A stretch of DNA of 64,000 nucleotides, from positions 2,418,001-2,482,000 of the forward strand of contig NZ_CP084580.1 of NCBI RefSeq assembly GCF_021869765.1, read 5' to 3'. This document shows positions 56,195-64,000 of this stretch, piece after piece. The position numbers and the translations under genes are program-made. Within the stretch, counting starts at the first letter, position 1, and every line of letters begins with the position of its first letter. The notes below the pieces were generated by a model. The model did no database searches. It had not been told where the DNA came from and saw only the letters and a list, made by a program, of their open reading frames with translations. The DNA is from Chryseobacterium sp. MEBOG06. Its GTDB lineage: Bacteria > Bacteroidota > Bacteroidia > Flavobacteriales > Weeksellaceae.

Positions 56195-57775
56195 TTATTG
56201 TATTAATTTTTTGATTTCTTCTAAATGGTCAATTTCATCCACGGTTTTGTCTTTCCGCCATCGTACAATTCTTGGAAAACGCAGTGCTACACCACTTTTA
56301 TGCCGGTTACTGAAACCTATTCCTTCAAAGGCTATTTCAAAAACAAGTTCTGCCTTTACCGTTCGCACAGGCCCGAATTTCTCAATGGCATTTTTGTTTA
56401 CAAATCTGCTTACTTCCATAATCTCTTTATCTGTTAATCCGGAGTATGCTTTGGCAATAGTTACCAGCGTATCCCCATTTTTAACGGCAAAAGTATAATC
56501 CGTATAGTAAGCACTCCTTCGGCCGCTTCCTTTTTGTGCATAGATCAAAACAGCATCAATAGTGAATGGATTGATTTTCCATTTCCACCAGTCTCCCTTC
56601 TTCCGTCCGGAGTGGTAGGGGGAGTTTTTTTGTTTAAGCATCAGCCCTTCACTGTTGACGTCCCTTGAATGGTCTCTGATGAGGTTCAGCTCTTCCCATT
56701 TTTCAAAACCTATACTTTGGGAAAGTCTGATGTTCTCAGGGTTCTGATTTAATAATAATTCTTCAAGCATGGCCCTTCTTCCTGAAATAGATTTTTCTCT
56801 GAGATCATTATTTTCAAGTTCCAGCAGATCATAAGCAAATACTTCGATCGGGATTTCGGAAAGCATTTTCTTAGTTAAAGTTTTCCTGTTTAATCTTTTT
56901 TGTAATTCGTTAAAATTTAAAACCTTACCCTCCTTTACCGCAAGTATTTCTCCATCTAAAACGAAATTCCCTTTCATTGCTTTAATGGTGTCAGCGATTT
57001 CAGGAAACTGTTCTGTAACAAGCTCTTCTCCTCTTGACCAAATGAAGACTTCATCATTTCTGCGGATAATCTGACCGCGTATTCCATCCCATTTATATTC
57101 TACCAGCCATTCATCCGGTTCTCCAAGTTCTTCAGTCTTTTTTTCCAGAGGATAGGCAAGGCAGAAAGGATACGGTTTGGAATTGTCCGGGTTTATATTT
57201 TCAGCTGAAATGAGTTCCTGAAAAGAAGCTTCAGCCGGCTGCCATTTCCCCATCAGGCTGTGCATGAGTGTGCTGGATTCCTGTCCGGAAAATTTTGTCA
57301 GGGCATTGATTAATGTTTTATCGGAAACACCAATCCGGAAGCTTCCGCCAATTAATTTATTGAAAATCAATCGTTCTGTGTAATCCAGGCCGTTCCATGA
57401 ATTGAGTACGAATTCTTTTTTTTCAGTCTCTGTTTTATCTTTTAAATTGACAATATCATTCATCCATTGTGATAAAGTACGTTCAATTTTCTCTTGAGGT
57501 GGCGGAAGAATCAATGAGAGGGTTTCTCCAAGATCGCCTACAGAAGAATAGCTCTCCTGAAACAGCCAAAACGGAATACCGGTGATTTCCAGTGCCCACT
57601 CTTTCATATAATTGGTATTGACATTTCTTTTGGGCCTTTTTCCTGTAAACAGAGCAATGAACCATACTTTATCTTCATCCGGAGCACGTTCCAGATAATC
57701 GATAATGGCCTCAATTTTTGCGTTGGTTTTATTGGTGGTTTCCAAGGCGTTGATTAAGTCTGCAAAATGTCTCAT
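56195..57775 (-). CDS. Ligase-associated ATP-dependent DNA ligase
   Basis: The 526-residue protein has an N-terminal DNA-binding domain (about 1-200), then the nucleotidyltransferase core with the KxDG motif in EYKWDGIRGQI and FVLDGEILA, and the OB-fold with RFPRIVRWRKDKTVDE. It seals nicks with ATP via a lysyl-AMP intermediate. It overlaps the exonuclease gene by 4 bp and lies 1 bp before the helicase gene, as in the known ligase-associated repair set. The main cell ligase is expected to be NAD+-dependent LigA elsewhere. Confidence 0.93.
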   Translation of the reverse strand: MRHFADLINALETTNKTNAKIEAIIDYLERAPDEDKVWFIALFTGKRPKRNVNTNYMKEWALEITGIPFWLFQESYSSVGDLGETLSLILPPPQEKIERTLSQWMNDIVNLKDKTETEKKEFVLNSWNGLDYTERLIFNKLIGGSFRIGVSDKTLINALTKFSGQESSTLMHSLMGKWQPAEASFQELISAENINPDNSKPYPFCLAYPLEKKTEELGEPDEWLVEYKWDGIRGQIIRRNDEVFIWSRGEELVTEQFPEIADTIKAMKGNFVLDGEILAVKEGKVLNFNELQKRLNRKTLTKKMLSEIPIEVFAYDLLELENNDLREKSISGRRAMLEELLLNQNPENIRLSQSIGFEKWEELNLIRDHSRDVNSEGLMLKQKNSPYHSGRKKGDWWKWKINPFTIDAVLIYAQKGSGRRSAYYTDYTFAVKNGDTLVTIAKAYSGLTDKEIMEVSRFVNKNAIEKFGPVRTVKAELVFEIAFEGIGFSNRHKSGVALRFPRIVRWRKDKTVDEIDHLEEIKKLIQ

Positions 57776-58794
57776 AGCCCTTTGTTTTCAATGGTTTCCT
57801 TTTCTGTCTCTTCGTCATCTTCACCAAACAGGGTTTCCACAACATCTGCCCGGACTCCGATTTCATTAAGGTATTTTGAAAATACTTCCGTCTGCCCATG
57901 GGTAACATGTACAATCTCTGCCTCAGTAGCTTTTACAGTTTGTAATAAGCCTTTCCAGTCTGCATGGTCGCTCATGGCAAATCCAGCATCTGCGCTCCGC
58001 CACCGTCTGGCGCCACGAACCTGCATCCAGCCGGAGCATAGGGCTGTTGCGGGATCTGGAATCTTTTTAATGATGTTACTGTCTAACAGAGCTGGCGGAA
58101 CAATTACAATTTCATGCTCCATTTCTTTAGGGCGTTCTCTGAAATCAGCAATCGTATACTCCGGAAGGTTGATCCCAACGGTTTCGAAAGCTTCATTTAG
58201 TTTTCCTATGGAATAATGAACATATATTTTCCCCAATCCTTCAACTGCTTTCATAATACGCTGAGCTTTACCAAGAGAATATCCGATAAACACTGAAGTT
58301 TTATTATTTTCCTGATTTTTCAGTACCCAGTTCTGAAGCTTTTGATTGAGTTCAGGAACTTCCAGCCAATTGTAAATAGGCAGCCCAAAGGTACTCTCAG
58401 TTACAAATTCATTACATTTTATAAGCTCGAAAGGAGTACTCAGACCATCGTCCTGAATTTTATAATCCCCCGAAATCACGGTTACATACCCTTTATATTC
58501 CAGCCTTACCTGTGCTGAACCAATAATATGCCCAGCAGGATGAAGGGAAAGTTTGACTCCATTGATCATCAAAGCTTCACCATATCCAATACTCTGACAT
58601 TCTATATCAGCCCCAATTCTTTGGTAGAGAATAGGTTTTGTAAAATGATGACAAAGGTATTTTTTCATTCCCCAGCGCGCGTGATCGGCATGTCCGTGGG
58701 TAATGACAGCCATATCAACGGGCCTCCATGGATCTATATAGAATTTTCCCTGCGGACAGTAAATTCCTTTTTTGGTAAATGTGATTAATTTCAA
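57772..58794 (-). CDS. Ligase-associated DNA damage response exonuclease
   Basis: The 340-residue protein has a metallo-beta-lactamase fold with the zinc motif ITHGHADHARWG and LHPAGHIIGSAQ, plus the beta-CASP-like region ending in FAMSDHADW and HVTHGQTEVF. Its relatives in this gene set are DNA 5'-3' exonucleases related to SNM1/Artemis. It is the first gene of the exonuclease-ligase-helicase operon and overlaps the ligase gene by 4 bp. No perfect -7 box is seen in the 222 bp upstream. Confidence 0.92.
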   Translation of the reverse strand: MKLITFTKKGIYCPQGKFYIDPWRPVDMAVITHGHADHARWGMKKYLCHHFTKPILYQRIGADIECQSIGYGEALMINGVKLSLHPAGHIIGSAQVRLEYKGYVTVISGDYKIQDDGLSTPFELIKCNEFVTESTFGLPIYNWLEVPELNQKLQNWVLKNQENNKTSVFIGYSLGKAQRIMKAVEGLGKIYVHYSIGKLNEAFETVGINLPEYTIADFRERPKEMEHEIVIVPPALLDSNIIKKIPDPATALCSGWMQVRGARRWRSADAGFAMSDHADWKGLLQTVKATEAEIVHVTHGQTEVFSKYLNEIGVRADVVETLFGEDDEETEKETIENKGL

Positions 58795-58984
58795 TGGTGT
58801 GATTGGTTTGTAGGATAAGCTTCAAAAACTTAACCAAATTAGAATAATGAGTTGAAATTTTCACTAAAAATTAGTGTTTTTTTGGTTCAAAAACGGCAGA
58901 AGCACCAAGTTTTCATTCTTTATTCTATGTTTAAAGCGCAGGAAAGTTCAAATACCATGAATATAAATATCTGACATAAAAAAA

Positions 58985-59011
58985 CAGGCTGCTTCTCCTG
59001 GAAACAACCTG
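58985..59011 (-). terminator. Intrinsic terminator after the S41 peptidase gene
   Basis: An 11-bp stem with two G-U type pairs (58985-58995 with 59001-59011) and a T-run on the minus strand. Confidence 0.8.
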
Positions 59012-59016
59012 CTCTA

Positions 59017-60465
59017 TTATTTTTCATTAAGTACATCACTTACAAAATCAATCCATTGATAAACAGGAATTGTTTTGTCTATAAAGTAATCCGGCTGAAT
59101 ACCTTTTTCGTCTATCGCCATATCCGGGATTCGGAAGCTTTTGGAGAGACTGTATCCCATTTTAAATTCGTTGCAGGGAGAATTGACAAAGTACATATTT
59201 GAAATATCCAGTACTCCGGCTGTAGTAGTCCCGAAAAGTTTCACTTTTTTACTTTGCTTTGCTGCAAGTAAAAATTCTTCAGCTGTACTTCCGTTGCCGT
59301 TATTGATGATAATTCCTATATTTTTTGGAAAAGGAAGAACTTTATCTAATTTGTTTATACTTACCGGACTGCCGTCACCCTGTATTGTGATAAACTTGCC
59401 CAGATTGGCATTTAGCTTATCATAAGCCTTTTTTAGATATTCTCTTTCTTCAATTGGAATTCCATACTTCTCATAGTTTTCATATAAATCAAGCATTCTC
59501 TGGTTATTCAGTTTGGTAGAATACATTTGTGTTCTTATACTTCTAATAGGATTGGTATAGAGATAAGGAATGATTTTGGCAAAACTGTTATCACTTCCCC
59601 CGCCATTATTTCGGATATCTATTATAAGATTTTCTGTGCTTTCTATTTTTGCTTTATTTGTGGTAATTACACTGTCTATCTGCTTTTTTATGGCACCATT
59701 GAATGAGGGTATTCTTAAAAGAAGGGTATTTTTATTAAGTTCTTTTAAAAACGGACCCTGAGCCTGCATAGCTTCATAATACGTTTCAATTCCTTCTTCA
59801 CGTTCAAATACCGGGGAAACTCTTTTTAAGGTAAAATCTCCGACTTCAAGATAATTTTTTCCGATCAATTCAATATGGTTTATGTTCTGACCAGATTTGT
59901 CTCTTAAATAATAAATACCTTTTGTTTTGTCAGCATTTATCGTGAATTTTAATTCGCCTGGCTTCCAATTGTCAGCACTGGATTTAATAATAAAACCTTT
60001 GTAAGTATCACCGAGCTTTTTAACTCCTATGGTATAAGGATTAGCTTCCCATATACCTTGAATGTCAGAACTCTTTTTAGACTGAACTTCTTTTTTAAAC
60101 TTTTCAAGATCTATTTTTACAAGCTCTGTTTGAGGCTGTTGTCTAGGAGAGGGTTGGGTTTGCGGGGTTTTATTGTCAATTCTTGATATTGAAAGGTGTC
60201 CGGATCTGAAGAACTTCATCCAGTCATAGATAGTCTGTGTACATTCAGCATCTGATTTTACATTTTTTATCCTATTCAGAAAATCGGTATTATGCGCCTG
60301 GTATGCTGAATTACCTTTTTTATCAATGACGTATTGAAATCCTGCATCATTTTCCTCGAAGGTTTGTTTTACCCATTGAAAATTACTTTCACATGTACAG
60401 TTTTGGGCAAAGCCAAAAGTAGAAGACGCTATGAAAACTAAAAAAAAGGTTTTAATTTTAATCAT
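59017..60465 (-). CDS. Exported S41-family peptidase
   Basis: The 482-residue precursor has a signal peptide (1-20, GFAQ) and the S41 (C-terminal processing peptidase-like) core at about 240-470: LIDIRNNGGGSDNSFAKIIP, then GIIINNGNGSTAEEFLLAAK with the catalytic Ser and KLFGTTTAGVLDIS. It lacks an evident PDZ domain between signal and core, having instead a beta-rich insert with KGFIIKSSADNWKPGEL. Periplasmic proteolysis is likely; the substrate is unknown. A -7 box is at 60501-60508. Confidence 0.88.
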   Translation of the reverse strand: MIKIKTFFLVFIASSTFGFAQNCTCESNFQWVKQTFEENDAGFQYVIDKKGNSAYQAHNTDFLNRIKNVKSDAECTQTIYDWMKFFRSGHLSISRIDNKTPQTQPSPRQQPQTELVKIDLEKFKKEVQSKKSSDIQGIWEANPYTIGVKKLGDTYKGFIIKSSADNWKPGELKFTINADKTKGIYYLRDKSGQNINHIELIGKNYLEVGDFTLKRVSPVFEREEGIETYYEAMQAQGPFLKELNKNTLLLRIPSFNGAIKKQIDSVITTNKAKIESTENLIIDIRNNGGGSDNSFAKIIPYLYTNPIRSIRTQMYSTKLNNQRMLDLYENYEKYGIPIEEREYLKKAYDKLNANLGKFITIQGDGSPVSINKLDKVLPFPKNIGIIINNGNGSTAEEFLLAAKQSKKVKLFGTTTAGVLDISNMYFVNSPCNEFKMGYSLSKSFRIPDMAIDEKGIQPDYFIDKTIPVYQWIDFVSDVLNEK

Positions 60466-60500
60466 GGTTTAGTTTTTACTTATAAATATTTTGAAGGTTA

Positions 60501-60508
60501 CAAATCTA
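60501..60508 (-). promoter_or_regulatory. -7 box (TAGATTTG) of the S41 peptidase gene
   Basis: Perfect TANNTTTG match 35 bp upstream of the ATG at 60465. Confidence 0.55.
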
Positions 60509-60647
60509 ACAATAAATAAAGTTTAATCTTCGCTATGAAAAAAAGTGATAGATAAGTGAGCTTTTGAGCAATAAAAAATGAACTTCTTACCAATACTGAT
60601 CCTCCGGAATTCTTTGAAATTTGTATCATCATTTTAAAAAAAATACA

Positions 60648-61436
60648 ATGAACAAAACAATTCTGATCACAGGCGCCGCAAGCGGATTCGGAAAAATTGC
60701 CGCATTTGATCTTGCCAAAAAAGGACATAAAGTAATTGCCACCACACAGGTTTTTCCTCAGATGAGTGATTTGATCCGTGAAGCGAAAGAGCTGGATATA
60801 GACCTTACAGTTGATAAACTTGACGTAATGAATCCAAGGGATATTGCTTATATACTGAACAAATATGATATTGATATTTTAATAAGCAATGCAGGTATTA
60901 TGGAAGGCGGCCCTGTTGCCGAGCAGCCTGTAGACATTATCCGTTCCATGTTTGAAGTGAATGTTTTCGGTGCATTGGAACTTGCTCAGGGGTTCATCAA
61001 AAAGTTTGTTGAAAAAAAGAGTGGTAAAATTGTCTTCACCTCATCAATGGGAGGTTTATGGACTGTTCCTTACGTGGCCGCTTATTGCGCTTCAAAACAC
61101 GCTTTGGAATCAATTGCTGAAGGATTAAAAACAGAACTCGCTCCATTTAATATCAAAATAGCGACCTGTAATCCGGGTGTTTTTGGAACAGGTTTCAATG
61201 ACAGGGGAGTAGATTCCATATTCCGTTGGTATAATCCGAAGGTAAATTTCACGCCTGAATCAGCTTTTGATGCAGCAGCAGAATCTCTTGCGCATCAGCT
61301 GGATCCGCAGTCAATGGCACAGGTTATTGTGAATGTAGCTTTGGATGATGACAGTAATTTCAGAAATGTACATCCCAAAGATACTGAAGATTTTGTAAAA
61401 CAGCTTCAGGCTGATGCCTGGACAGTAAAAAGCTAA
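60648..61436 (+). CDS. Short-chain dehydrogenase/reductase
   Basis: The 262-residue protein starts at ATG 60648 (MNKTILITG); an in-frame TTG upstream is unlikely. The SDR core is visible: TGAASGFGK for the dinucleotide loop, ISNAGIMEGG (NAG), the Ser of TSSMGGLW and the YCASKHA active site (YxxxK). It reduces or oxidises a carbonyl with NAD(P)H. It heads an operon with a GlcG-like gene 4 bp downstream and an AraC gene. Confidence 0.9.
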   Translation: MNKTILITGAASGFGKIAAFDLAKKGHKVIATTQVFPQMSDLIREAKELDIDLTVDKLDVMNPRDIAYILNKYDIDILISNAGIMEGGPVAEQPVDIIRSMFEVNVFGALELAQGFIKKFVEKKSGKIVFTSSMGGLWTVPYVAAYCASKHALESIAEGLKTELAPFNIKIATCNPGVFGTGFNDRGVDSIFRWYNPKVNFTPESAFDAAAESLAHQLDPQSMAQVIVNVALDDDSNFRNVHPKDTEDFVKQLQADAWTVKS

Positions 61437-61440
61437 TAGA

Positions 61441-61842
61441 ATGGAAATGAATTATAAACTTGCTGAAAAAGTACTTTCTGCAGCTCAAGAAAAGGCTAAG
61501 GCGTTCAACATTCCTGTAAGTATTGCGATTGTAGATACGGGAGGACATCTTATGAGCTTCGCAAGGCTGGATAGCGTCTATGGTGTGGTTGATTTTGCTG
61601 TTAAAAAAGCGAAAACTGCTGTTATGTTTGGAATTGACAGTGAGATAATGGGAGATATTATTTCAGGTGCTGGCCCTCAAAGCTATGGAATGCTGAATTC
61701 GAATAACGGACTTCTCACCATTGCCGGAGGTGTTGTTATAAAGAATAAAAATGGAAAAGTAATAGGCGCTATAGGTTCATCCGGAGGAACTCCTGAACAG
61801 GATAAGGAAATTGCTGTGACAGGAGCATCTGTTATAGCTTAA
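61441..61842 (+). CDS. GlcG/HbpS-family (DUF336) protein
   Basis: The 133-residue protein is of the heme-degrading/sensor HbpS-GlcG family: VSIAIVDTGGHLMSFARLD, LTIAGGVVIKNKNGKVIGA and IGSSGGTPEQDKEIAVTGA are the family's landmarks. Some members bind haem or cobalamin, others have unknown roles next to oxidoreductases. It is 4 bp after the SDR gene and 18 bp before an AraC gene, so all three form one unit. Confidence 0.88.
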   Translation: MEMNYKLAEKVLSAAQEKAKAFNIPVSIAIVDTGGHLMSFARLDSVYGVVDFAVKKAKTAVMFGIDSEIMGDIISGAGPQSYGMLNSNNGLLTIAGGVVIKNKNGKVIGAIGSSGGTPEQDKEIAVTGASVIA

Positions 61843-61860
61843 ATTTCAGATATTTGTATA

Positions 61861-62664
61861 ATGGAAAAAACGTCTGAGATCATATTTGATAAACTGGCTT
61901 ATTCATGTTCCTTTGAATCTTACCGTGGACATGAGGAGTTTATTCCTGACCATTTTCTGGGATTTCAGATATCAGGGGAAACACATGCTTTTCATGAGCA
62001 GGGCAAAACTGTGATAAAAGAGAATACCGTAGTTCTTGTACGGAAAAACCAGCTGATCCGAACAATAAAGCATCCTTCGAAAACTCAAAAATACCAGTTT
62101 GTATCTATTACTCTTGACGATGAAACTCTCAGACGGTATGCAGCAGAAAATAAAATAGGAATAGCAACTCCTTTTCCTGATTATAAAAGGCTTTTTTTTG
62201 AACCGGACGAGTTTTTTAAGAGCTATTTTGCCTCGCTTGTACCCTATATCAACAAAACAGAAAGTATACCACCCGGGCTGGCTGTTTTAAAAGTAAAAGA
62301 AGCCATAGAACTTCTTTTGCTGAGTAATCCTGATCTTAAAAACCTTCTTTTTGATTTTTCTCAGGCACATAAGATTGATATTGAGGAATTCATGAACAAA
62401 AACTTCATGTTTAATGTTTCCGTAGACACTTTTGCCCGGCTTACAGGACGCAGTCTTTCCGGTTTTAAAAGAGATTTTGACAAATCATTTCAAAAGAGCC
62501 CGAAGCAATGGCTGAAAGAAAAACGATTAAAAGAAGCTTATTATTTAATAAAAAATAAAGACAAAAAGCCTTCGGATATCTATCTTGATCTGGGATTTGA
62601 GAATTTGTCACATTTTTATTCTTCTTTTAAAAAACAGTTTGGTGTAACCACTACAGAAGTTTAG
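61861..62664 (+). CDS. AraC-family transcriptional regulator
   Basis: The 267-residue protein has an N-terminal sensor of AraC type (about 10-150: FQISGETHAFHEQGKTVIKE) and a C-terminal HTH domain, VSVDTFARLTGRSLSGFKRD and KPSDIYLDLGFENLSHFYSS. The gene is last in the SDR-GlcG-AraC unit and may autoregulate it. The ligand is unknown. No hairpin with T-run follows at once, but a REP-like palindrome lies 77 bp downstream. Confidence 0.88.
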   Translation: MEKTSEIIFDKLAYSCSFESYRGHEEFIPDHFLGFQISGETHAFHEQGKTVIKENTVVLVRKNQLIRTIKHPSKTQKYQFVSITLDDETLRRYAAENKIGIATPFPDYKRLFFEPDEFFKSYFASLVPYINKTESIPPGLAVLKVKEAIELLLLSNPDLKNLLFDFSQAHKIDIEEFMNKNFMFNVSVDTFARLTGRSLSGFKRDFDKSFQKSPKQWLKEKRLKEAYYLIKNKDKKPSDIYLDLGFENLSHFYSSFKKQFGVTTTEV

Positions 62665-62740
62665 TCAGGTGATAACAGGAAATAATAAGACACAAAATTA
62701 CAGCCATAAGAAAATTAAAAATTTAAGATATCTTTTATTA

Positions 62741-62782
62741 ACCACGAATGCACGAATTTTATTTGATTCGTGCATTCGCGGT
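62741..62782. repeat. REP-like palindromic element
   Basis: Arms of 17 bp with one mismatch (62741-62757 with 62766-62782), 8-nt T-rich loop, containing the repeated CGAATGCACGAAT word. It lies between convergent genes. From memory, near-identical ACCACGAATGCACGAAT palindromes are scattered in flavobacterial genomes; only one copy is in this window. Confidence 0.6.
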
Positions 62783-62887
62783 AATTATAAATCTTTCGAA
62801 GATTAAGCATATTCGAGAAATTCTTAAGTAAAGATACTCTGAAAGATGATATTCTACCTGTAAGAAAAACGGTATGCTTTATCCTGT

Positions 62888-63955
62888 TTAAGGAATCATT
62901 TTTTCAGCTTTCAGTCTTTCAAATACTTCTATAAAAGAATCTTCAGTGCTTTTGAATGCTGAAAAGCCTAATTTTCTGCTTCCGGACATATCACACATCA
63001 CTTCCAGAGGTCTTCCAAGATCAAGATCCGTATGCCAGGCTGAAGATAAGCGGTCAATATTTTGCTCATTCAGACTATATTTTTTAGCTATTTCTTTCCA
63101 AATCTGATGATCATTTTCCAGCTCTTTTTCCAGGGGTCTTATTGTATTTTCAAAACCTTCAGATTCAATTCCAAACCAGTCTGCCAGCCTTTTCCAGAGC
63201 CATTTCCATCTGAAAACATCTCCATTGGTAATATTGAAGGCCTGGTTTTTTGCAGAATCAGTACTAGCTGCCCATACCAGCTGTTTGGCCAATATTTTCG
63301 CATCTGTTACATCAGAAATACCATTCCATTGAGCTTCAGATCCGGGCCATATCAACTTTCGTCCGGTTTCTTTACATATACTTGCATAGACTGCTAAAGT
63401 GGTTCCGATATTCATCAGGTTCCCAACGGCATAGCCTACAACTGTATGTGGTCTGTGGATGCTCCATGTAAAACCATCTCTTTCAGAAGCTTTATAAACT
63501 TCATCTTCCTGAGCGTAATAGAAATTGGGAAGAGGAAGTCTTGGATGTTCTTCACGCACTGGGGTTTCAGGAAGGATACCATCTTTAGCATAAGCCTCAA
63601 AAGGCCCAAGATAATGCTTAAGCCCTGTTACCAAGGCAACGTGCTGAACTGATTTTTTTTCTGATAAGACATTCAGCAGATTTCTGATTAGTGAACTGTT
63701 GACCCGGATGTTTTCCTCTTCAGTGTCATTTCGCATCCATGTTGTAAAATAAACATGCGTAGGAGAGATTCCTTCCAATGCTTCCGTAAGGTTTTGCTCA
63801 TCCATCAGGTCTGCCTTAATGGGGCGAAGATTTGGAATATTGTTATTCGGATTTCTGGACAGTCCATAGGTAGTCCAGCCCTGTGCGATTAATTCGTCTG
63901 CAAGATTACTTCCAGTAATTCCGGTAGCGCCTACTACCAATGCAATATTTTCCAT
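62888..63955 (-). CDS. PRISE-type (iridoid synthase/progesterone 5-beta-reductase-like) SDR
   Basis: The 355-residue protein starts at ATG 63955, giving the Rossmann loop VVGATGITGSNLADEL close to the N-terminus. VTGLKHYLGPFEAY and PLPNFYYAQED carry the Lys and Tyr of the PRISE active site, and WSIHRPHTVVGYAVGNLMN is also family-specific. Such enzymes reduce enones with NAD(P)H. The physiological substrate in bacteria is unknown. A -7 box is at 63980-63987; the gene is complete within the window. Confidence 0.88.
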   Translation of the reverse strand: MENIALVVGATGITGSNLADELIAQGWTTYGLSRNPNNNIPNLRPIKADLMDEQNLTEALEGISPTHVYFTTWMRNDTEEENIRVNSSLIRNLLNVLSEKKSVQHVALVTGLKHYLGPFEAYAKDGILPETPVREEHPRLPLPNFYYAQEDEVYKASERDGFTWSIHRPHTVVGYAVGNLMNIGTTLAVYASICKETGRKLIWPGSEAQWNGISDVTDAKILAKQLVWAASTDSAKNQAFNITNGDVFRWKWLWKRLADWFGIESEGFENTIRPLEKELENDHQIWKEIAKKYSLNEQNIDRLSSAWHTDLDLGRPLEVMCDMSGSRKLGFSAFKSTEDSFIEVFERLKAEKMIP

Positions 63956-63979
63956 AAGTATTGTTGTAAAATTTCTTAA

Positions 63980-63987
63980 CAAAATTA
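63980..63987 (-). promoter_or_regulatory. -7 box (TAATTTTG) of the PRISE-type reductase gene
   Basis: Perfect TANNTTTG match 24 bp upstream of ATG 63955; it lies within the extended frame and so supports the downstream start. Confidence 0.55.
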
Positions 63988-64000
63988 TGGCTGATATCAC

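Overview
The window looks like a chromosomal segment of a Flavobacteriia member, most probably Chryseobacterium or a close Weeksellaceae relative. The reasons are AT-rich intergenic DNA, Bacteroidota-type -7 boxes (TANNTTTG, often TATCTTTG) instead of sigma70 promoters, type IX secretion tails on two exoenzymes, outer-membrane beta-barrel paralogs with flavobacterial MKK...FAQ signal peptides, and a bacillithiol-type redox operon. I see no rRNA, tRNA, CRISPR array, prophage or insertion sequence.

Layout. 1-786 is the 3' part of leuB. 884-3149 (minus) is a six-gene run: a MazG-like pyrophosphohydrolase, a secreted thioredoxin-like protein, a DUF4230 protein and three tiny related lysine-rich proteins. 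3251-5132 (minus) holds a broken TonB-like gene, a Cys-rich small protein and a lipoprotein resembling the TNT NAD+ glycohydrolase toxin domain. 5721-12234 carries two T9SS-exported enzymes (metalloprotease, endonuclease I) around an acyl-CoA dehydrogenase. 12637-13940 is a SatD-like protein with a palm-like motif pattern and a C-terminal HTH, paired with a DUF3307 membrane protein and preceded by two matching palindromes. 13977-17432 contains purC, purF and a secreted glycerophosphodiesterase.

17546-21577 (minus) has four beta-barrel paralogs in separate transcription units plus an apparently empty fifth promoter/terminator unit. 22163-24019 is a surface protein with an S74 self-cleaving chaperone domain. 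24118-28600 holds aroB, an rRNA pseudouridine synthase, pncA and a DEAD-box helicase. 28804-30765 is a tightly overlapped operon of DinB/YfiT-like, DUF1569, YtxJ-like and Crp/Fnr genes. 30776-36432 contains a MocR/EamA divergent pair, another Crp/Fnr regulator, two unknown small genes, a divergent CinA-like protein and an AraC regulator.

36620-41378 contains an exported flavodoxin-RidA fusion and two surface proteins that share an N-terminal module with the S74 protein. 41493-44839 is a MocR regulator divergent from a cupin / DapA-like / thioredoxin-like set. 44948-52011 holds a flavin-linked oxidase-like protein, an Na+/H+ antiporter, an AraC regulator, a nitrilase-family hydrolase, a TetR-controlled rhodanese operon and an MFS exporter. 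52166-58794 (minus) is the ligase-associated DNA damage response set (exonuclease, ligase, Lhr-type helicase, PdeM), with gpmA between the helicase and PdeM. 59017-63955 has an S41 peptidase, an SDR/GlcG-like/AraC operon and a PRISE-type reductase.

The strongest candidates for undescribed biology are the SatD-like/DUF3307 pair with twin operators, the TNT-like lipoprotein with its small Cys-rich neighbour, the exported flavodoxin-RidA fusion, and the orphan transcription unit among the beta-barrel genes. Functions come from motif reading and memory of the families; no search was run.
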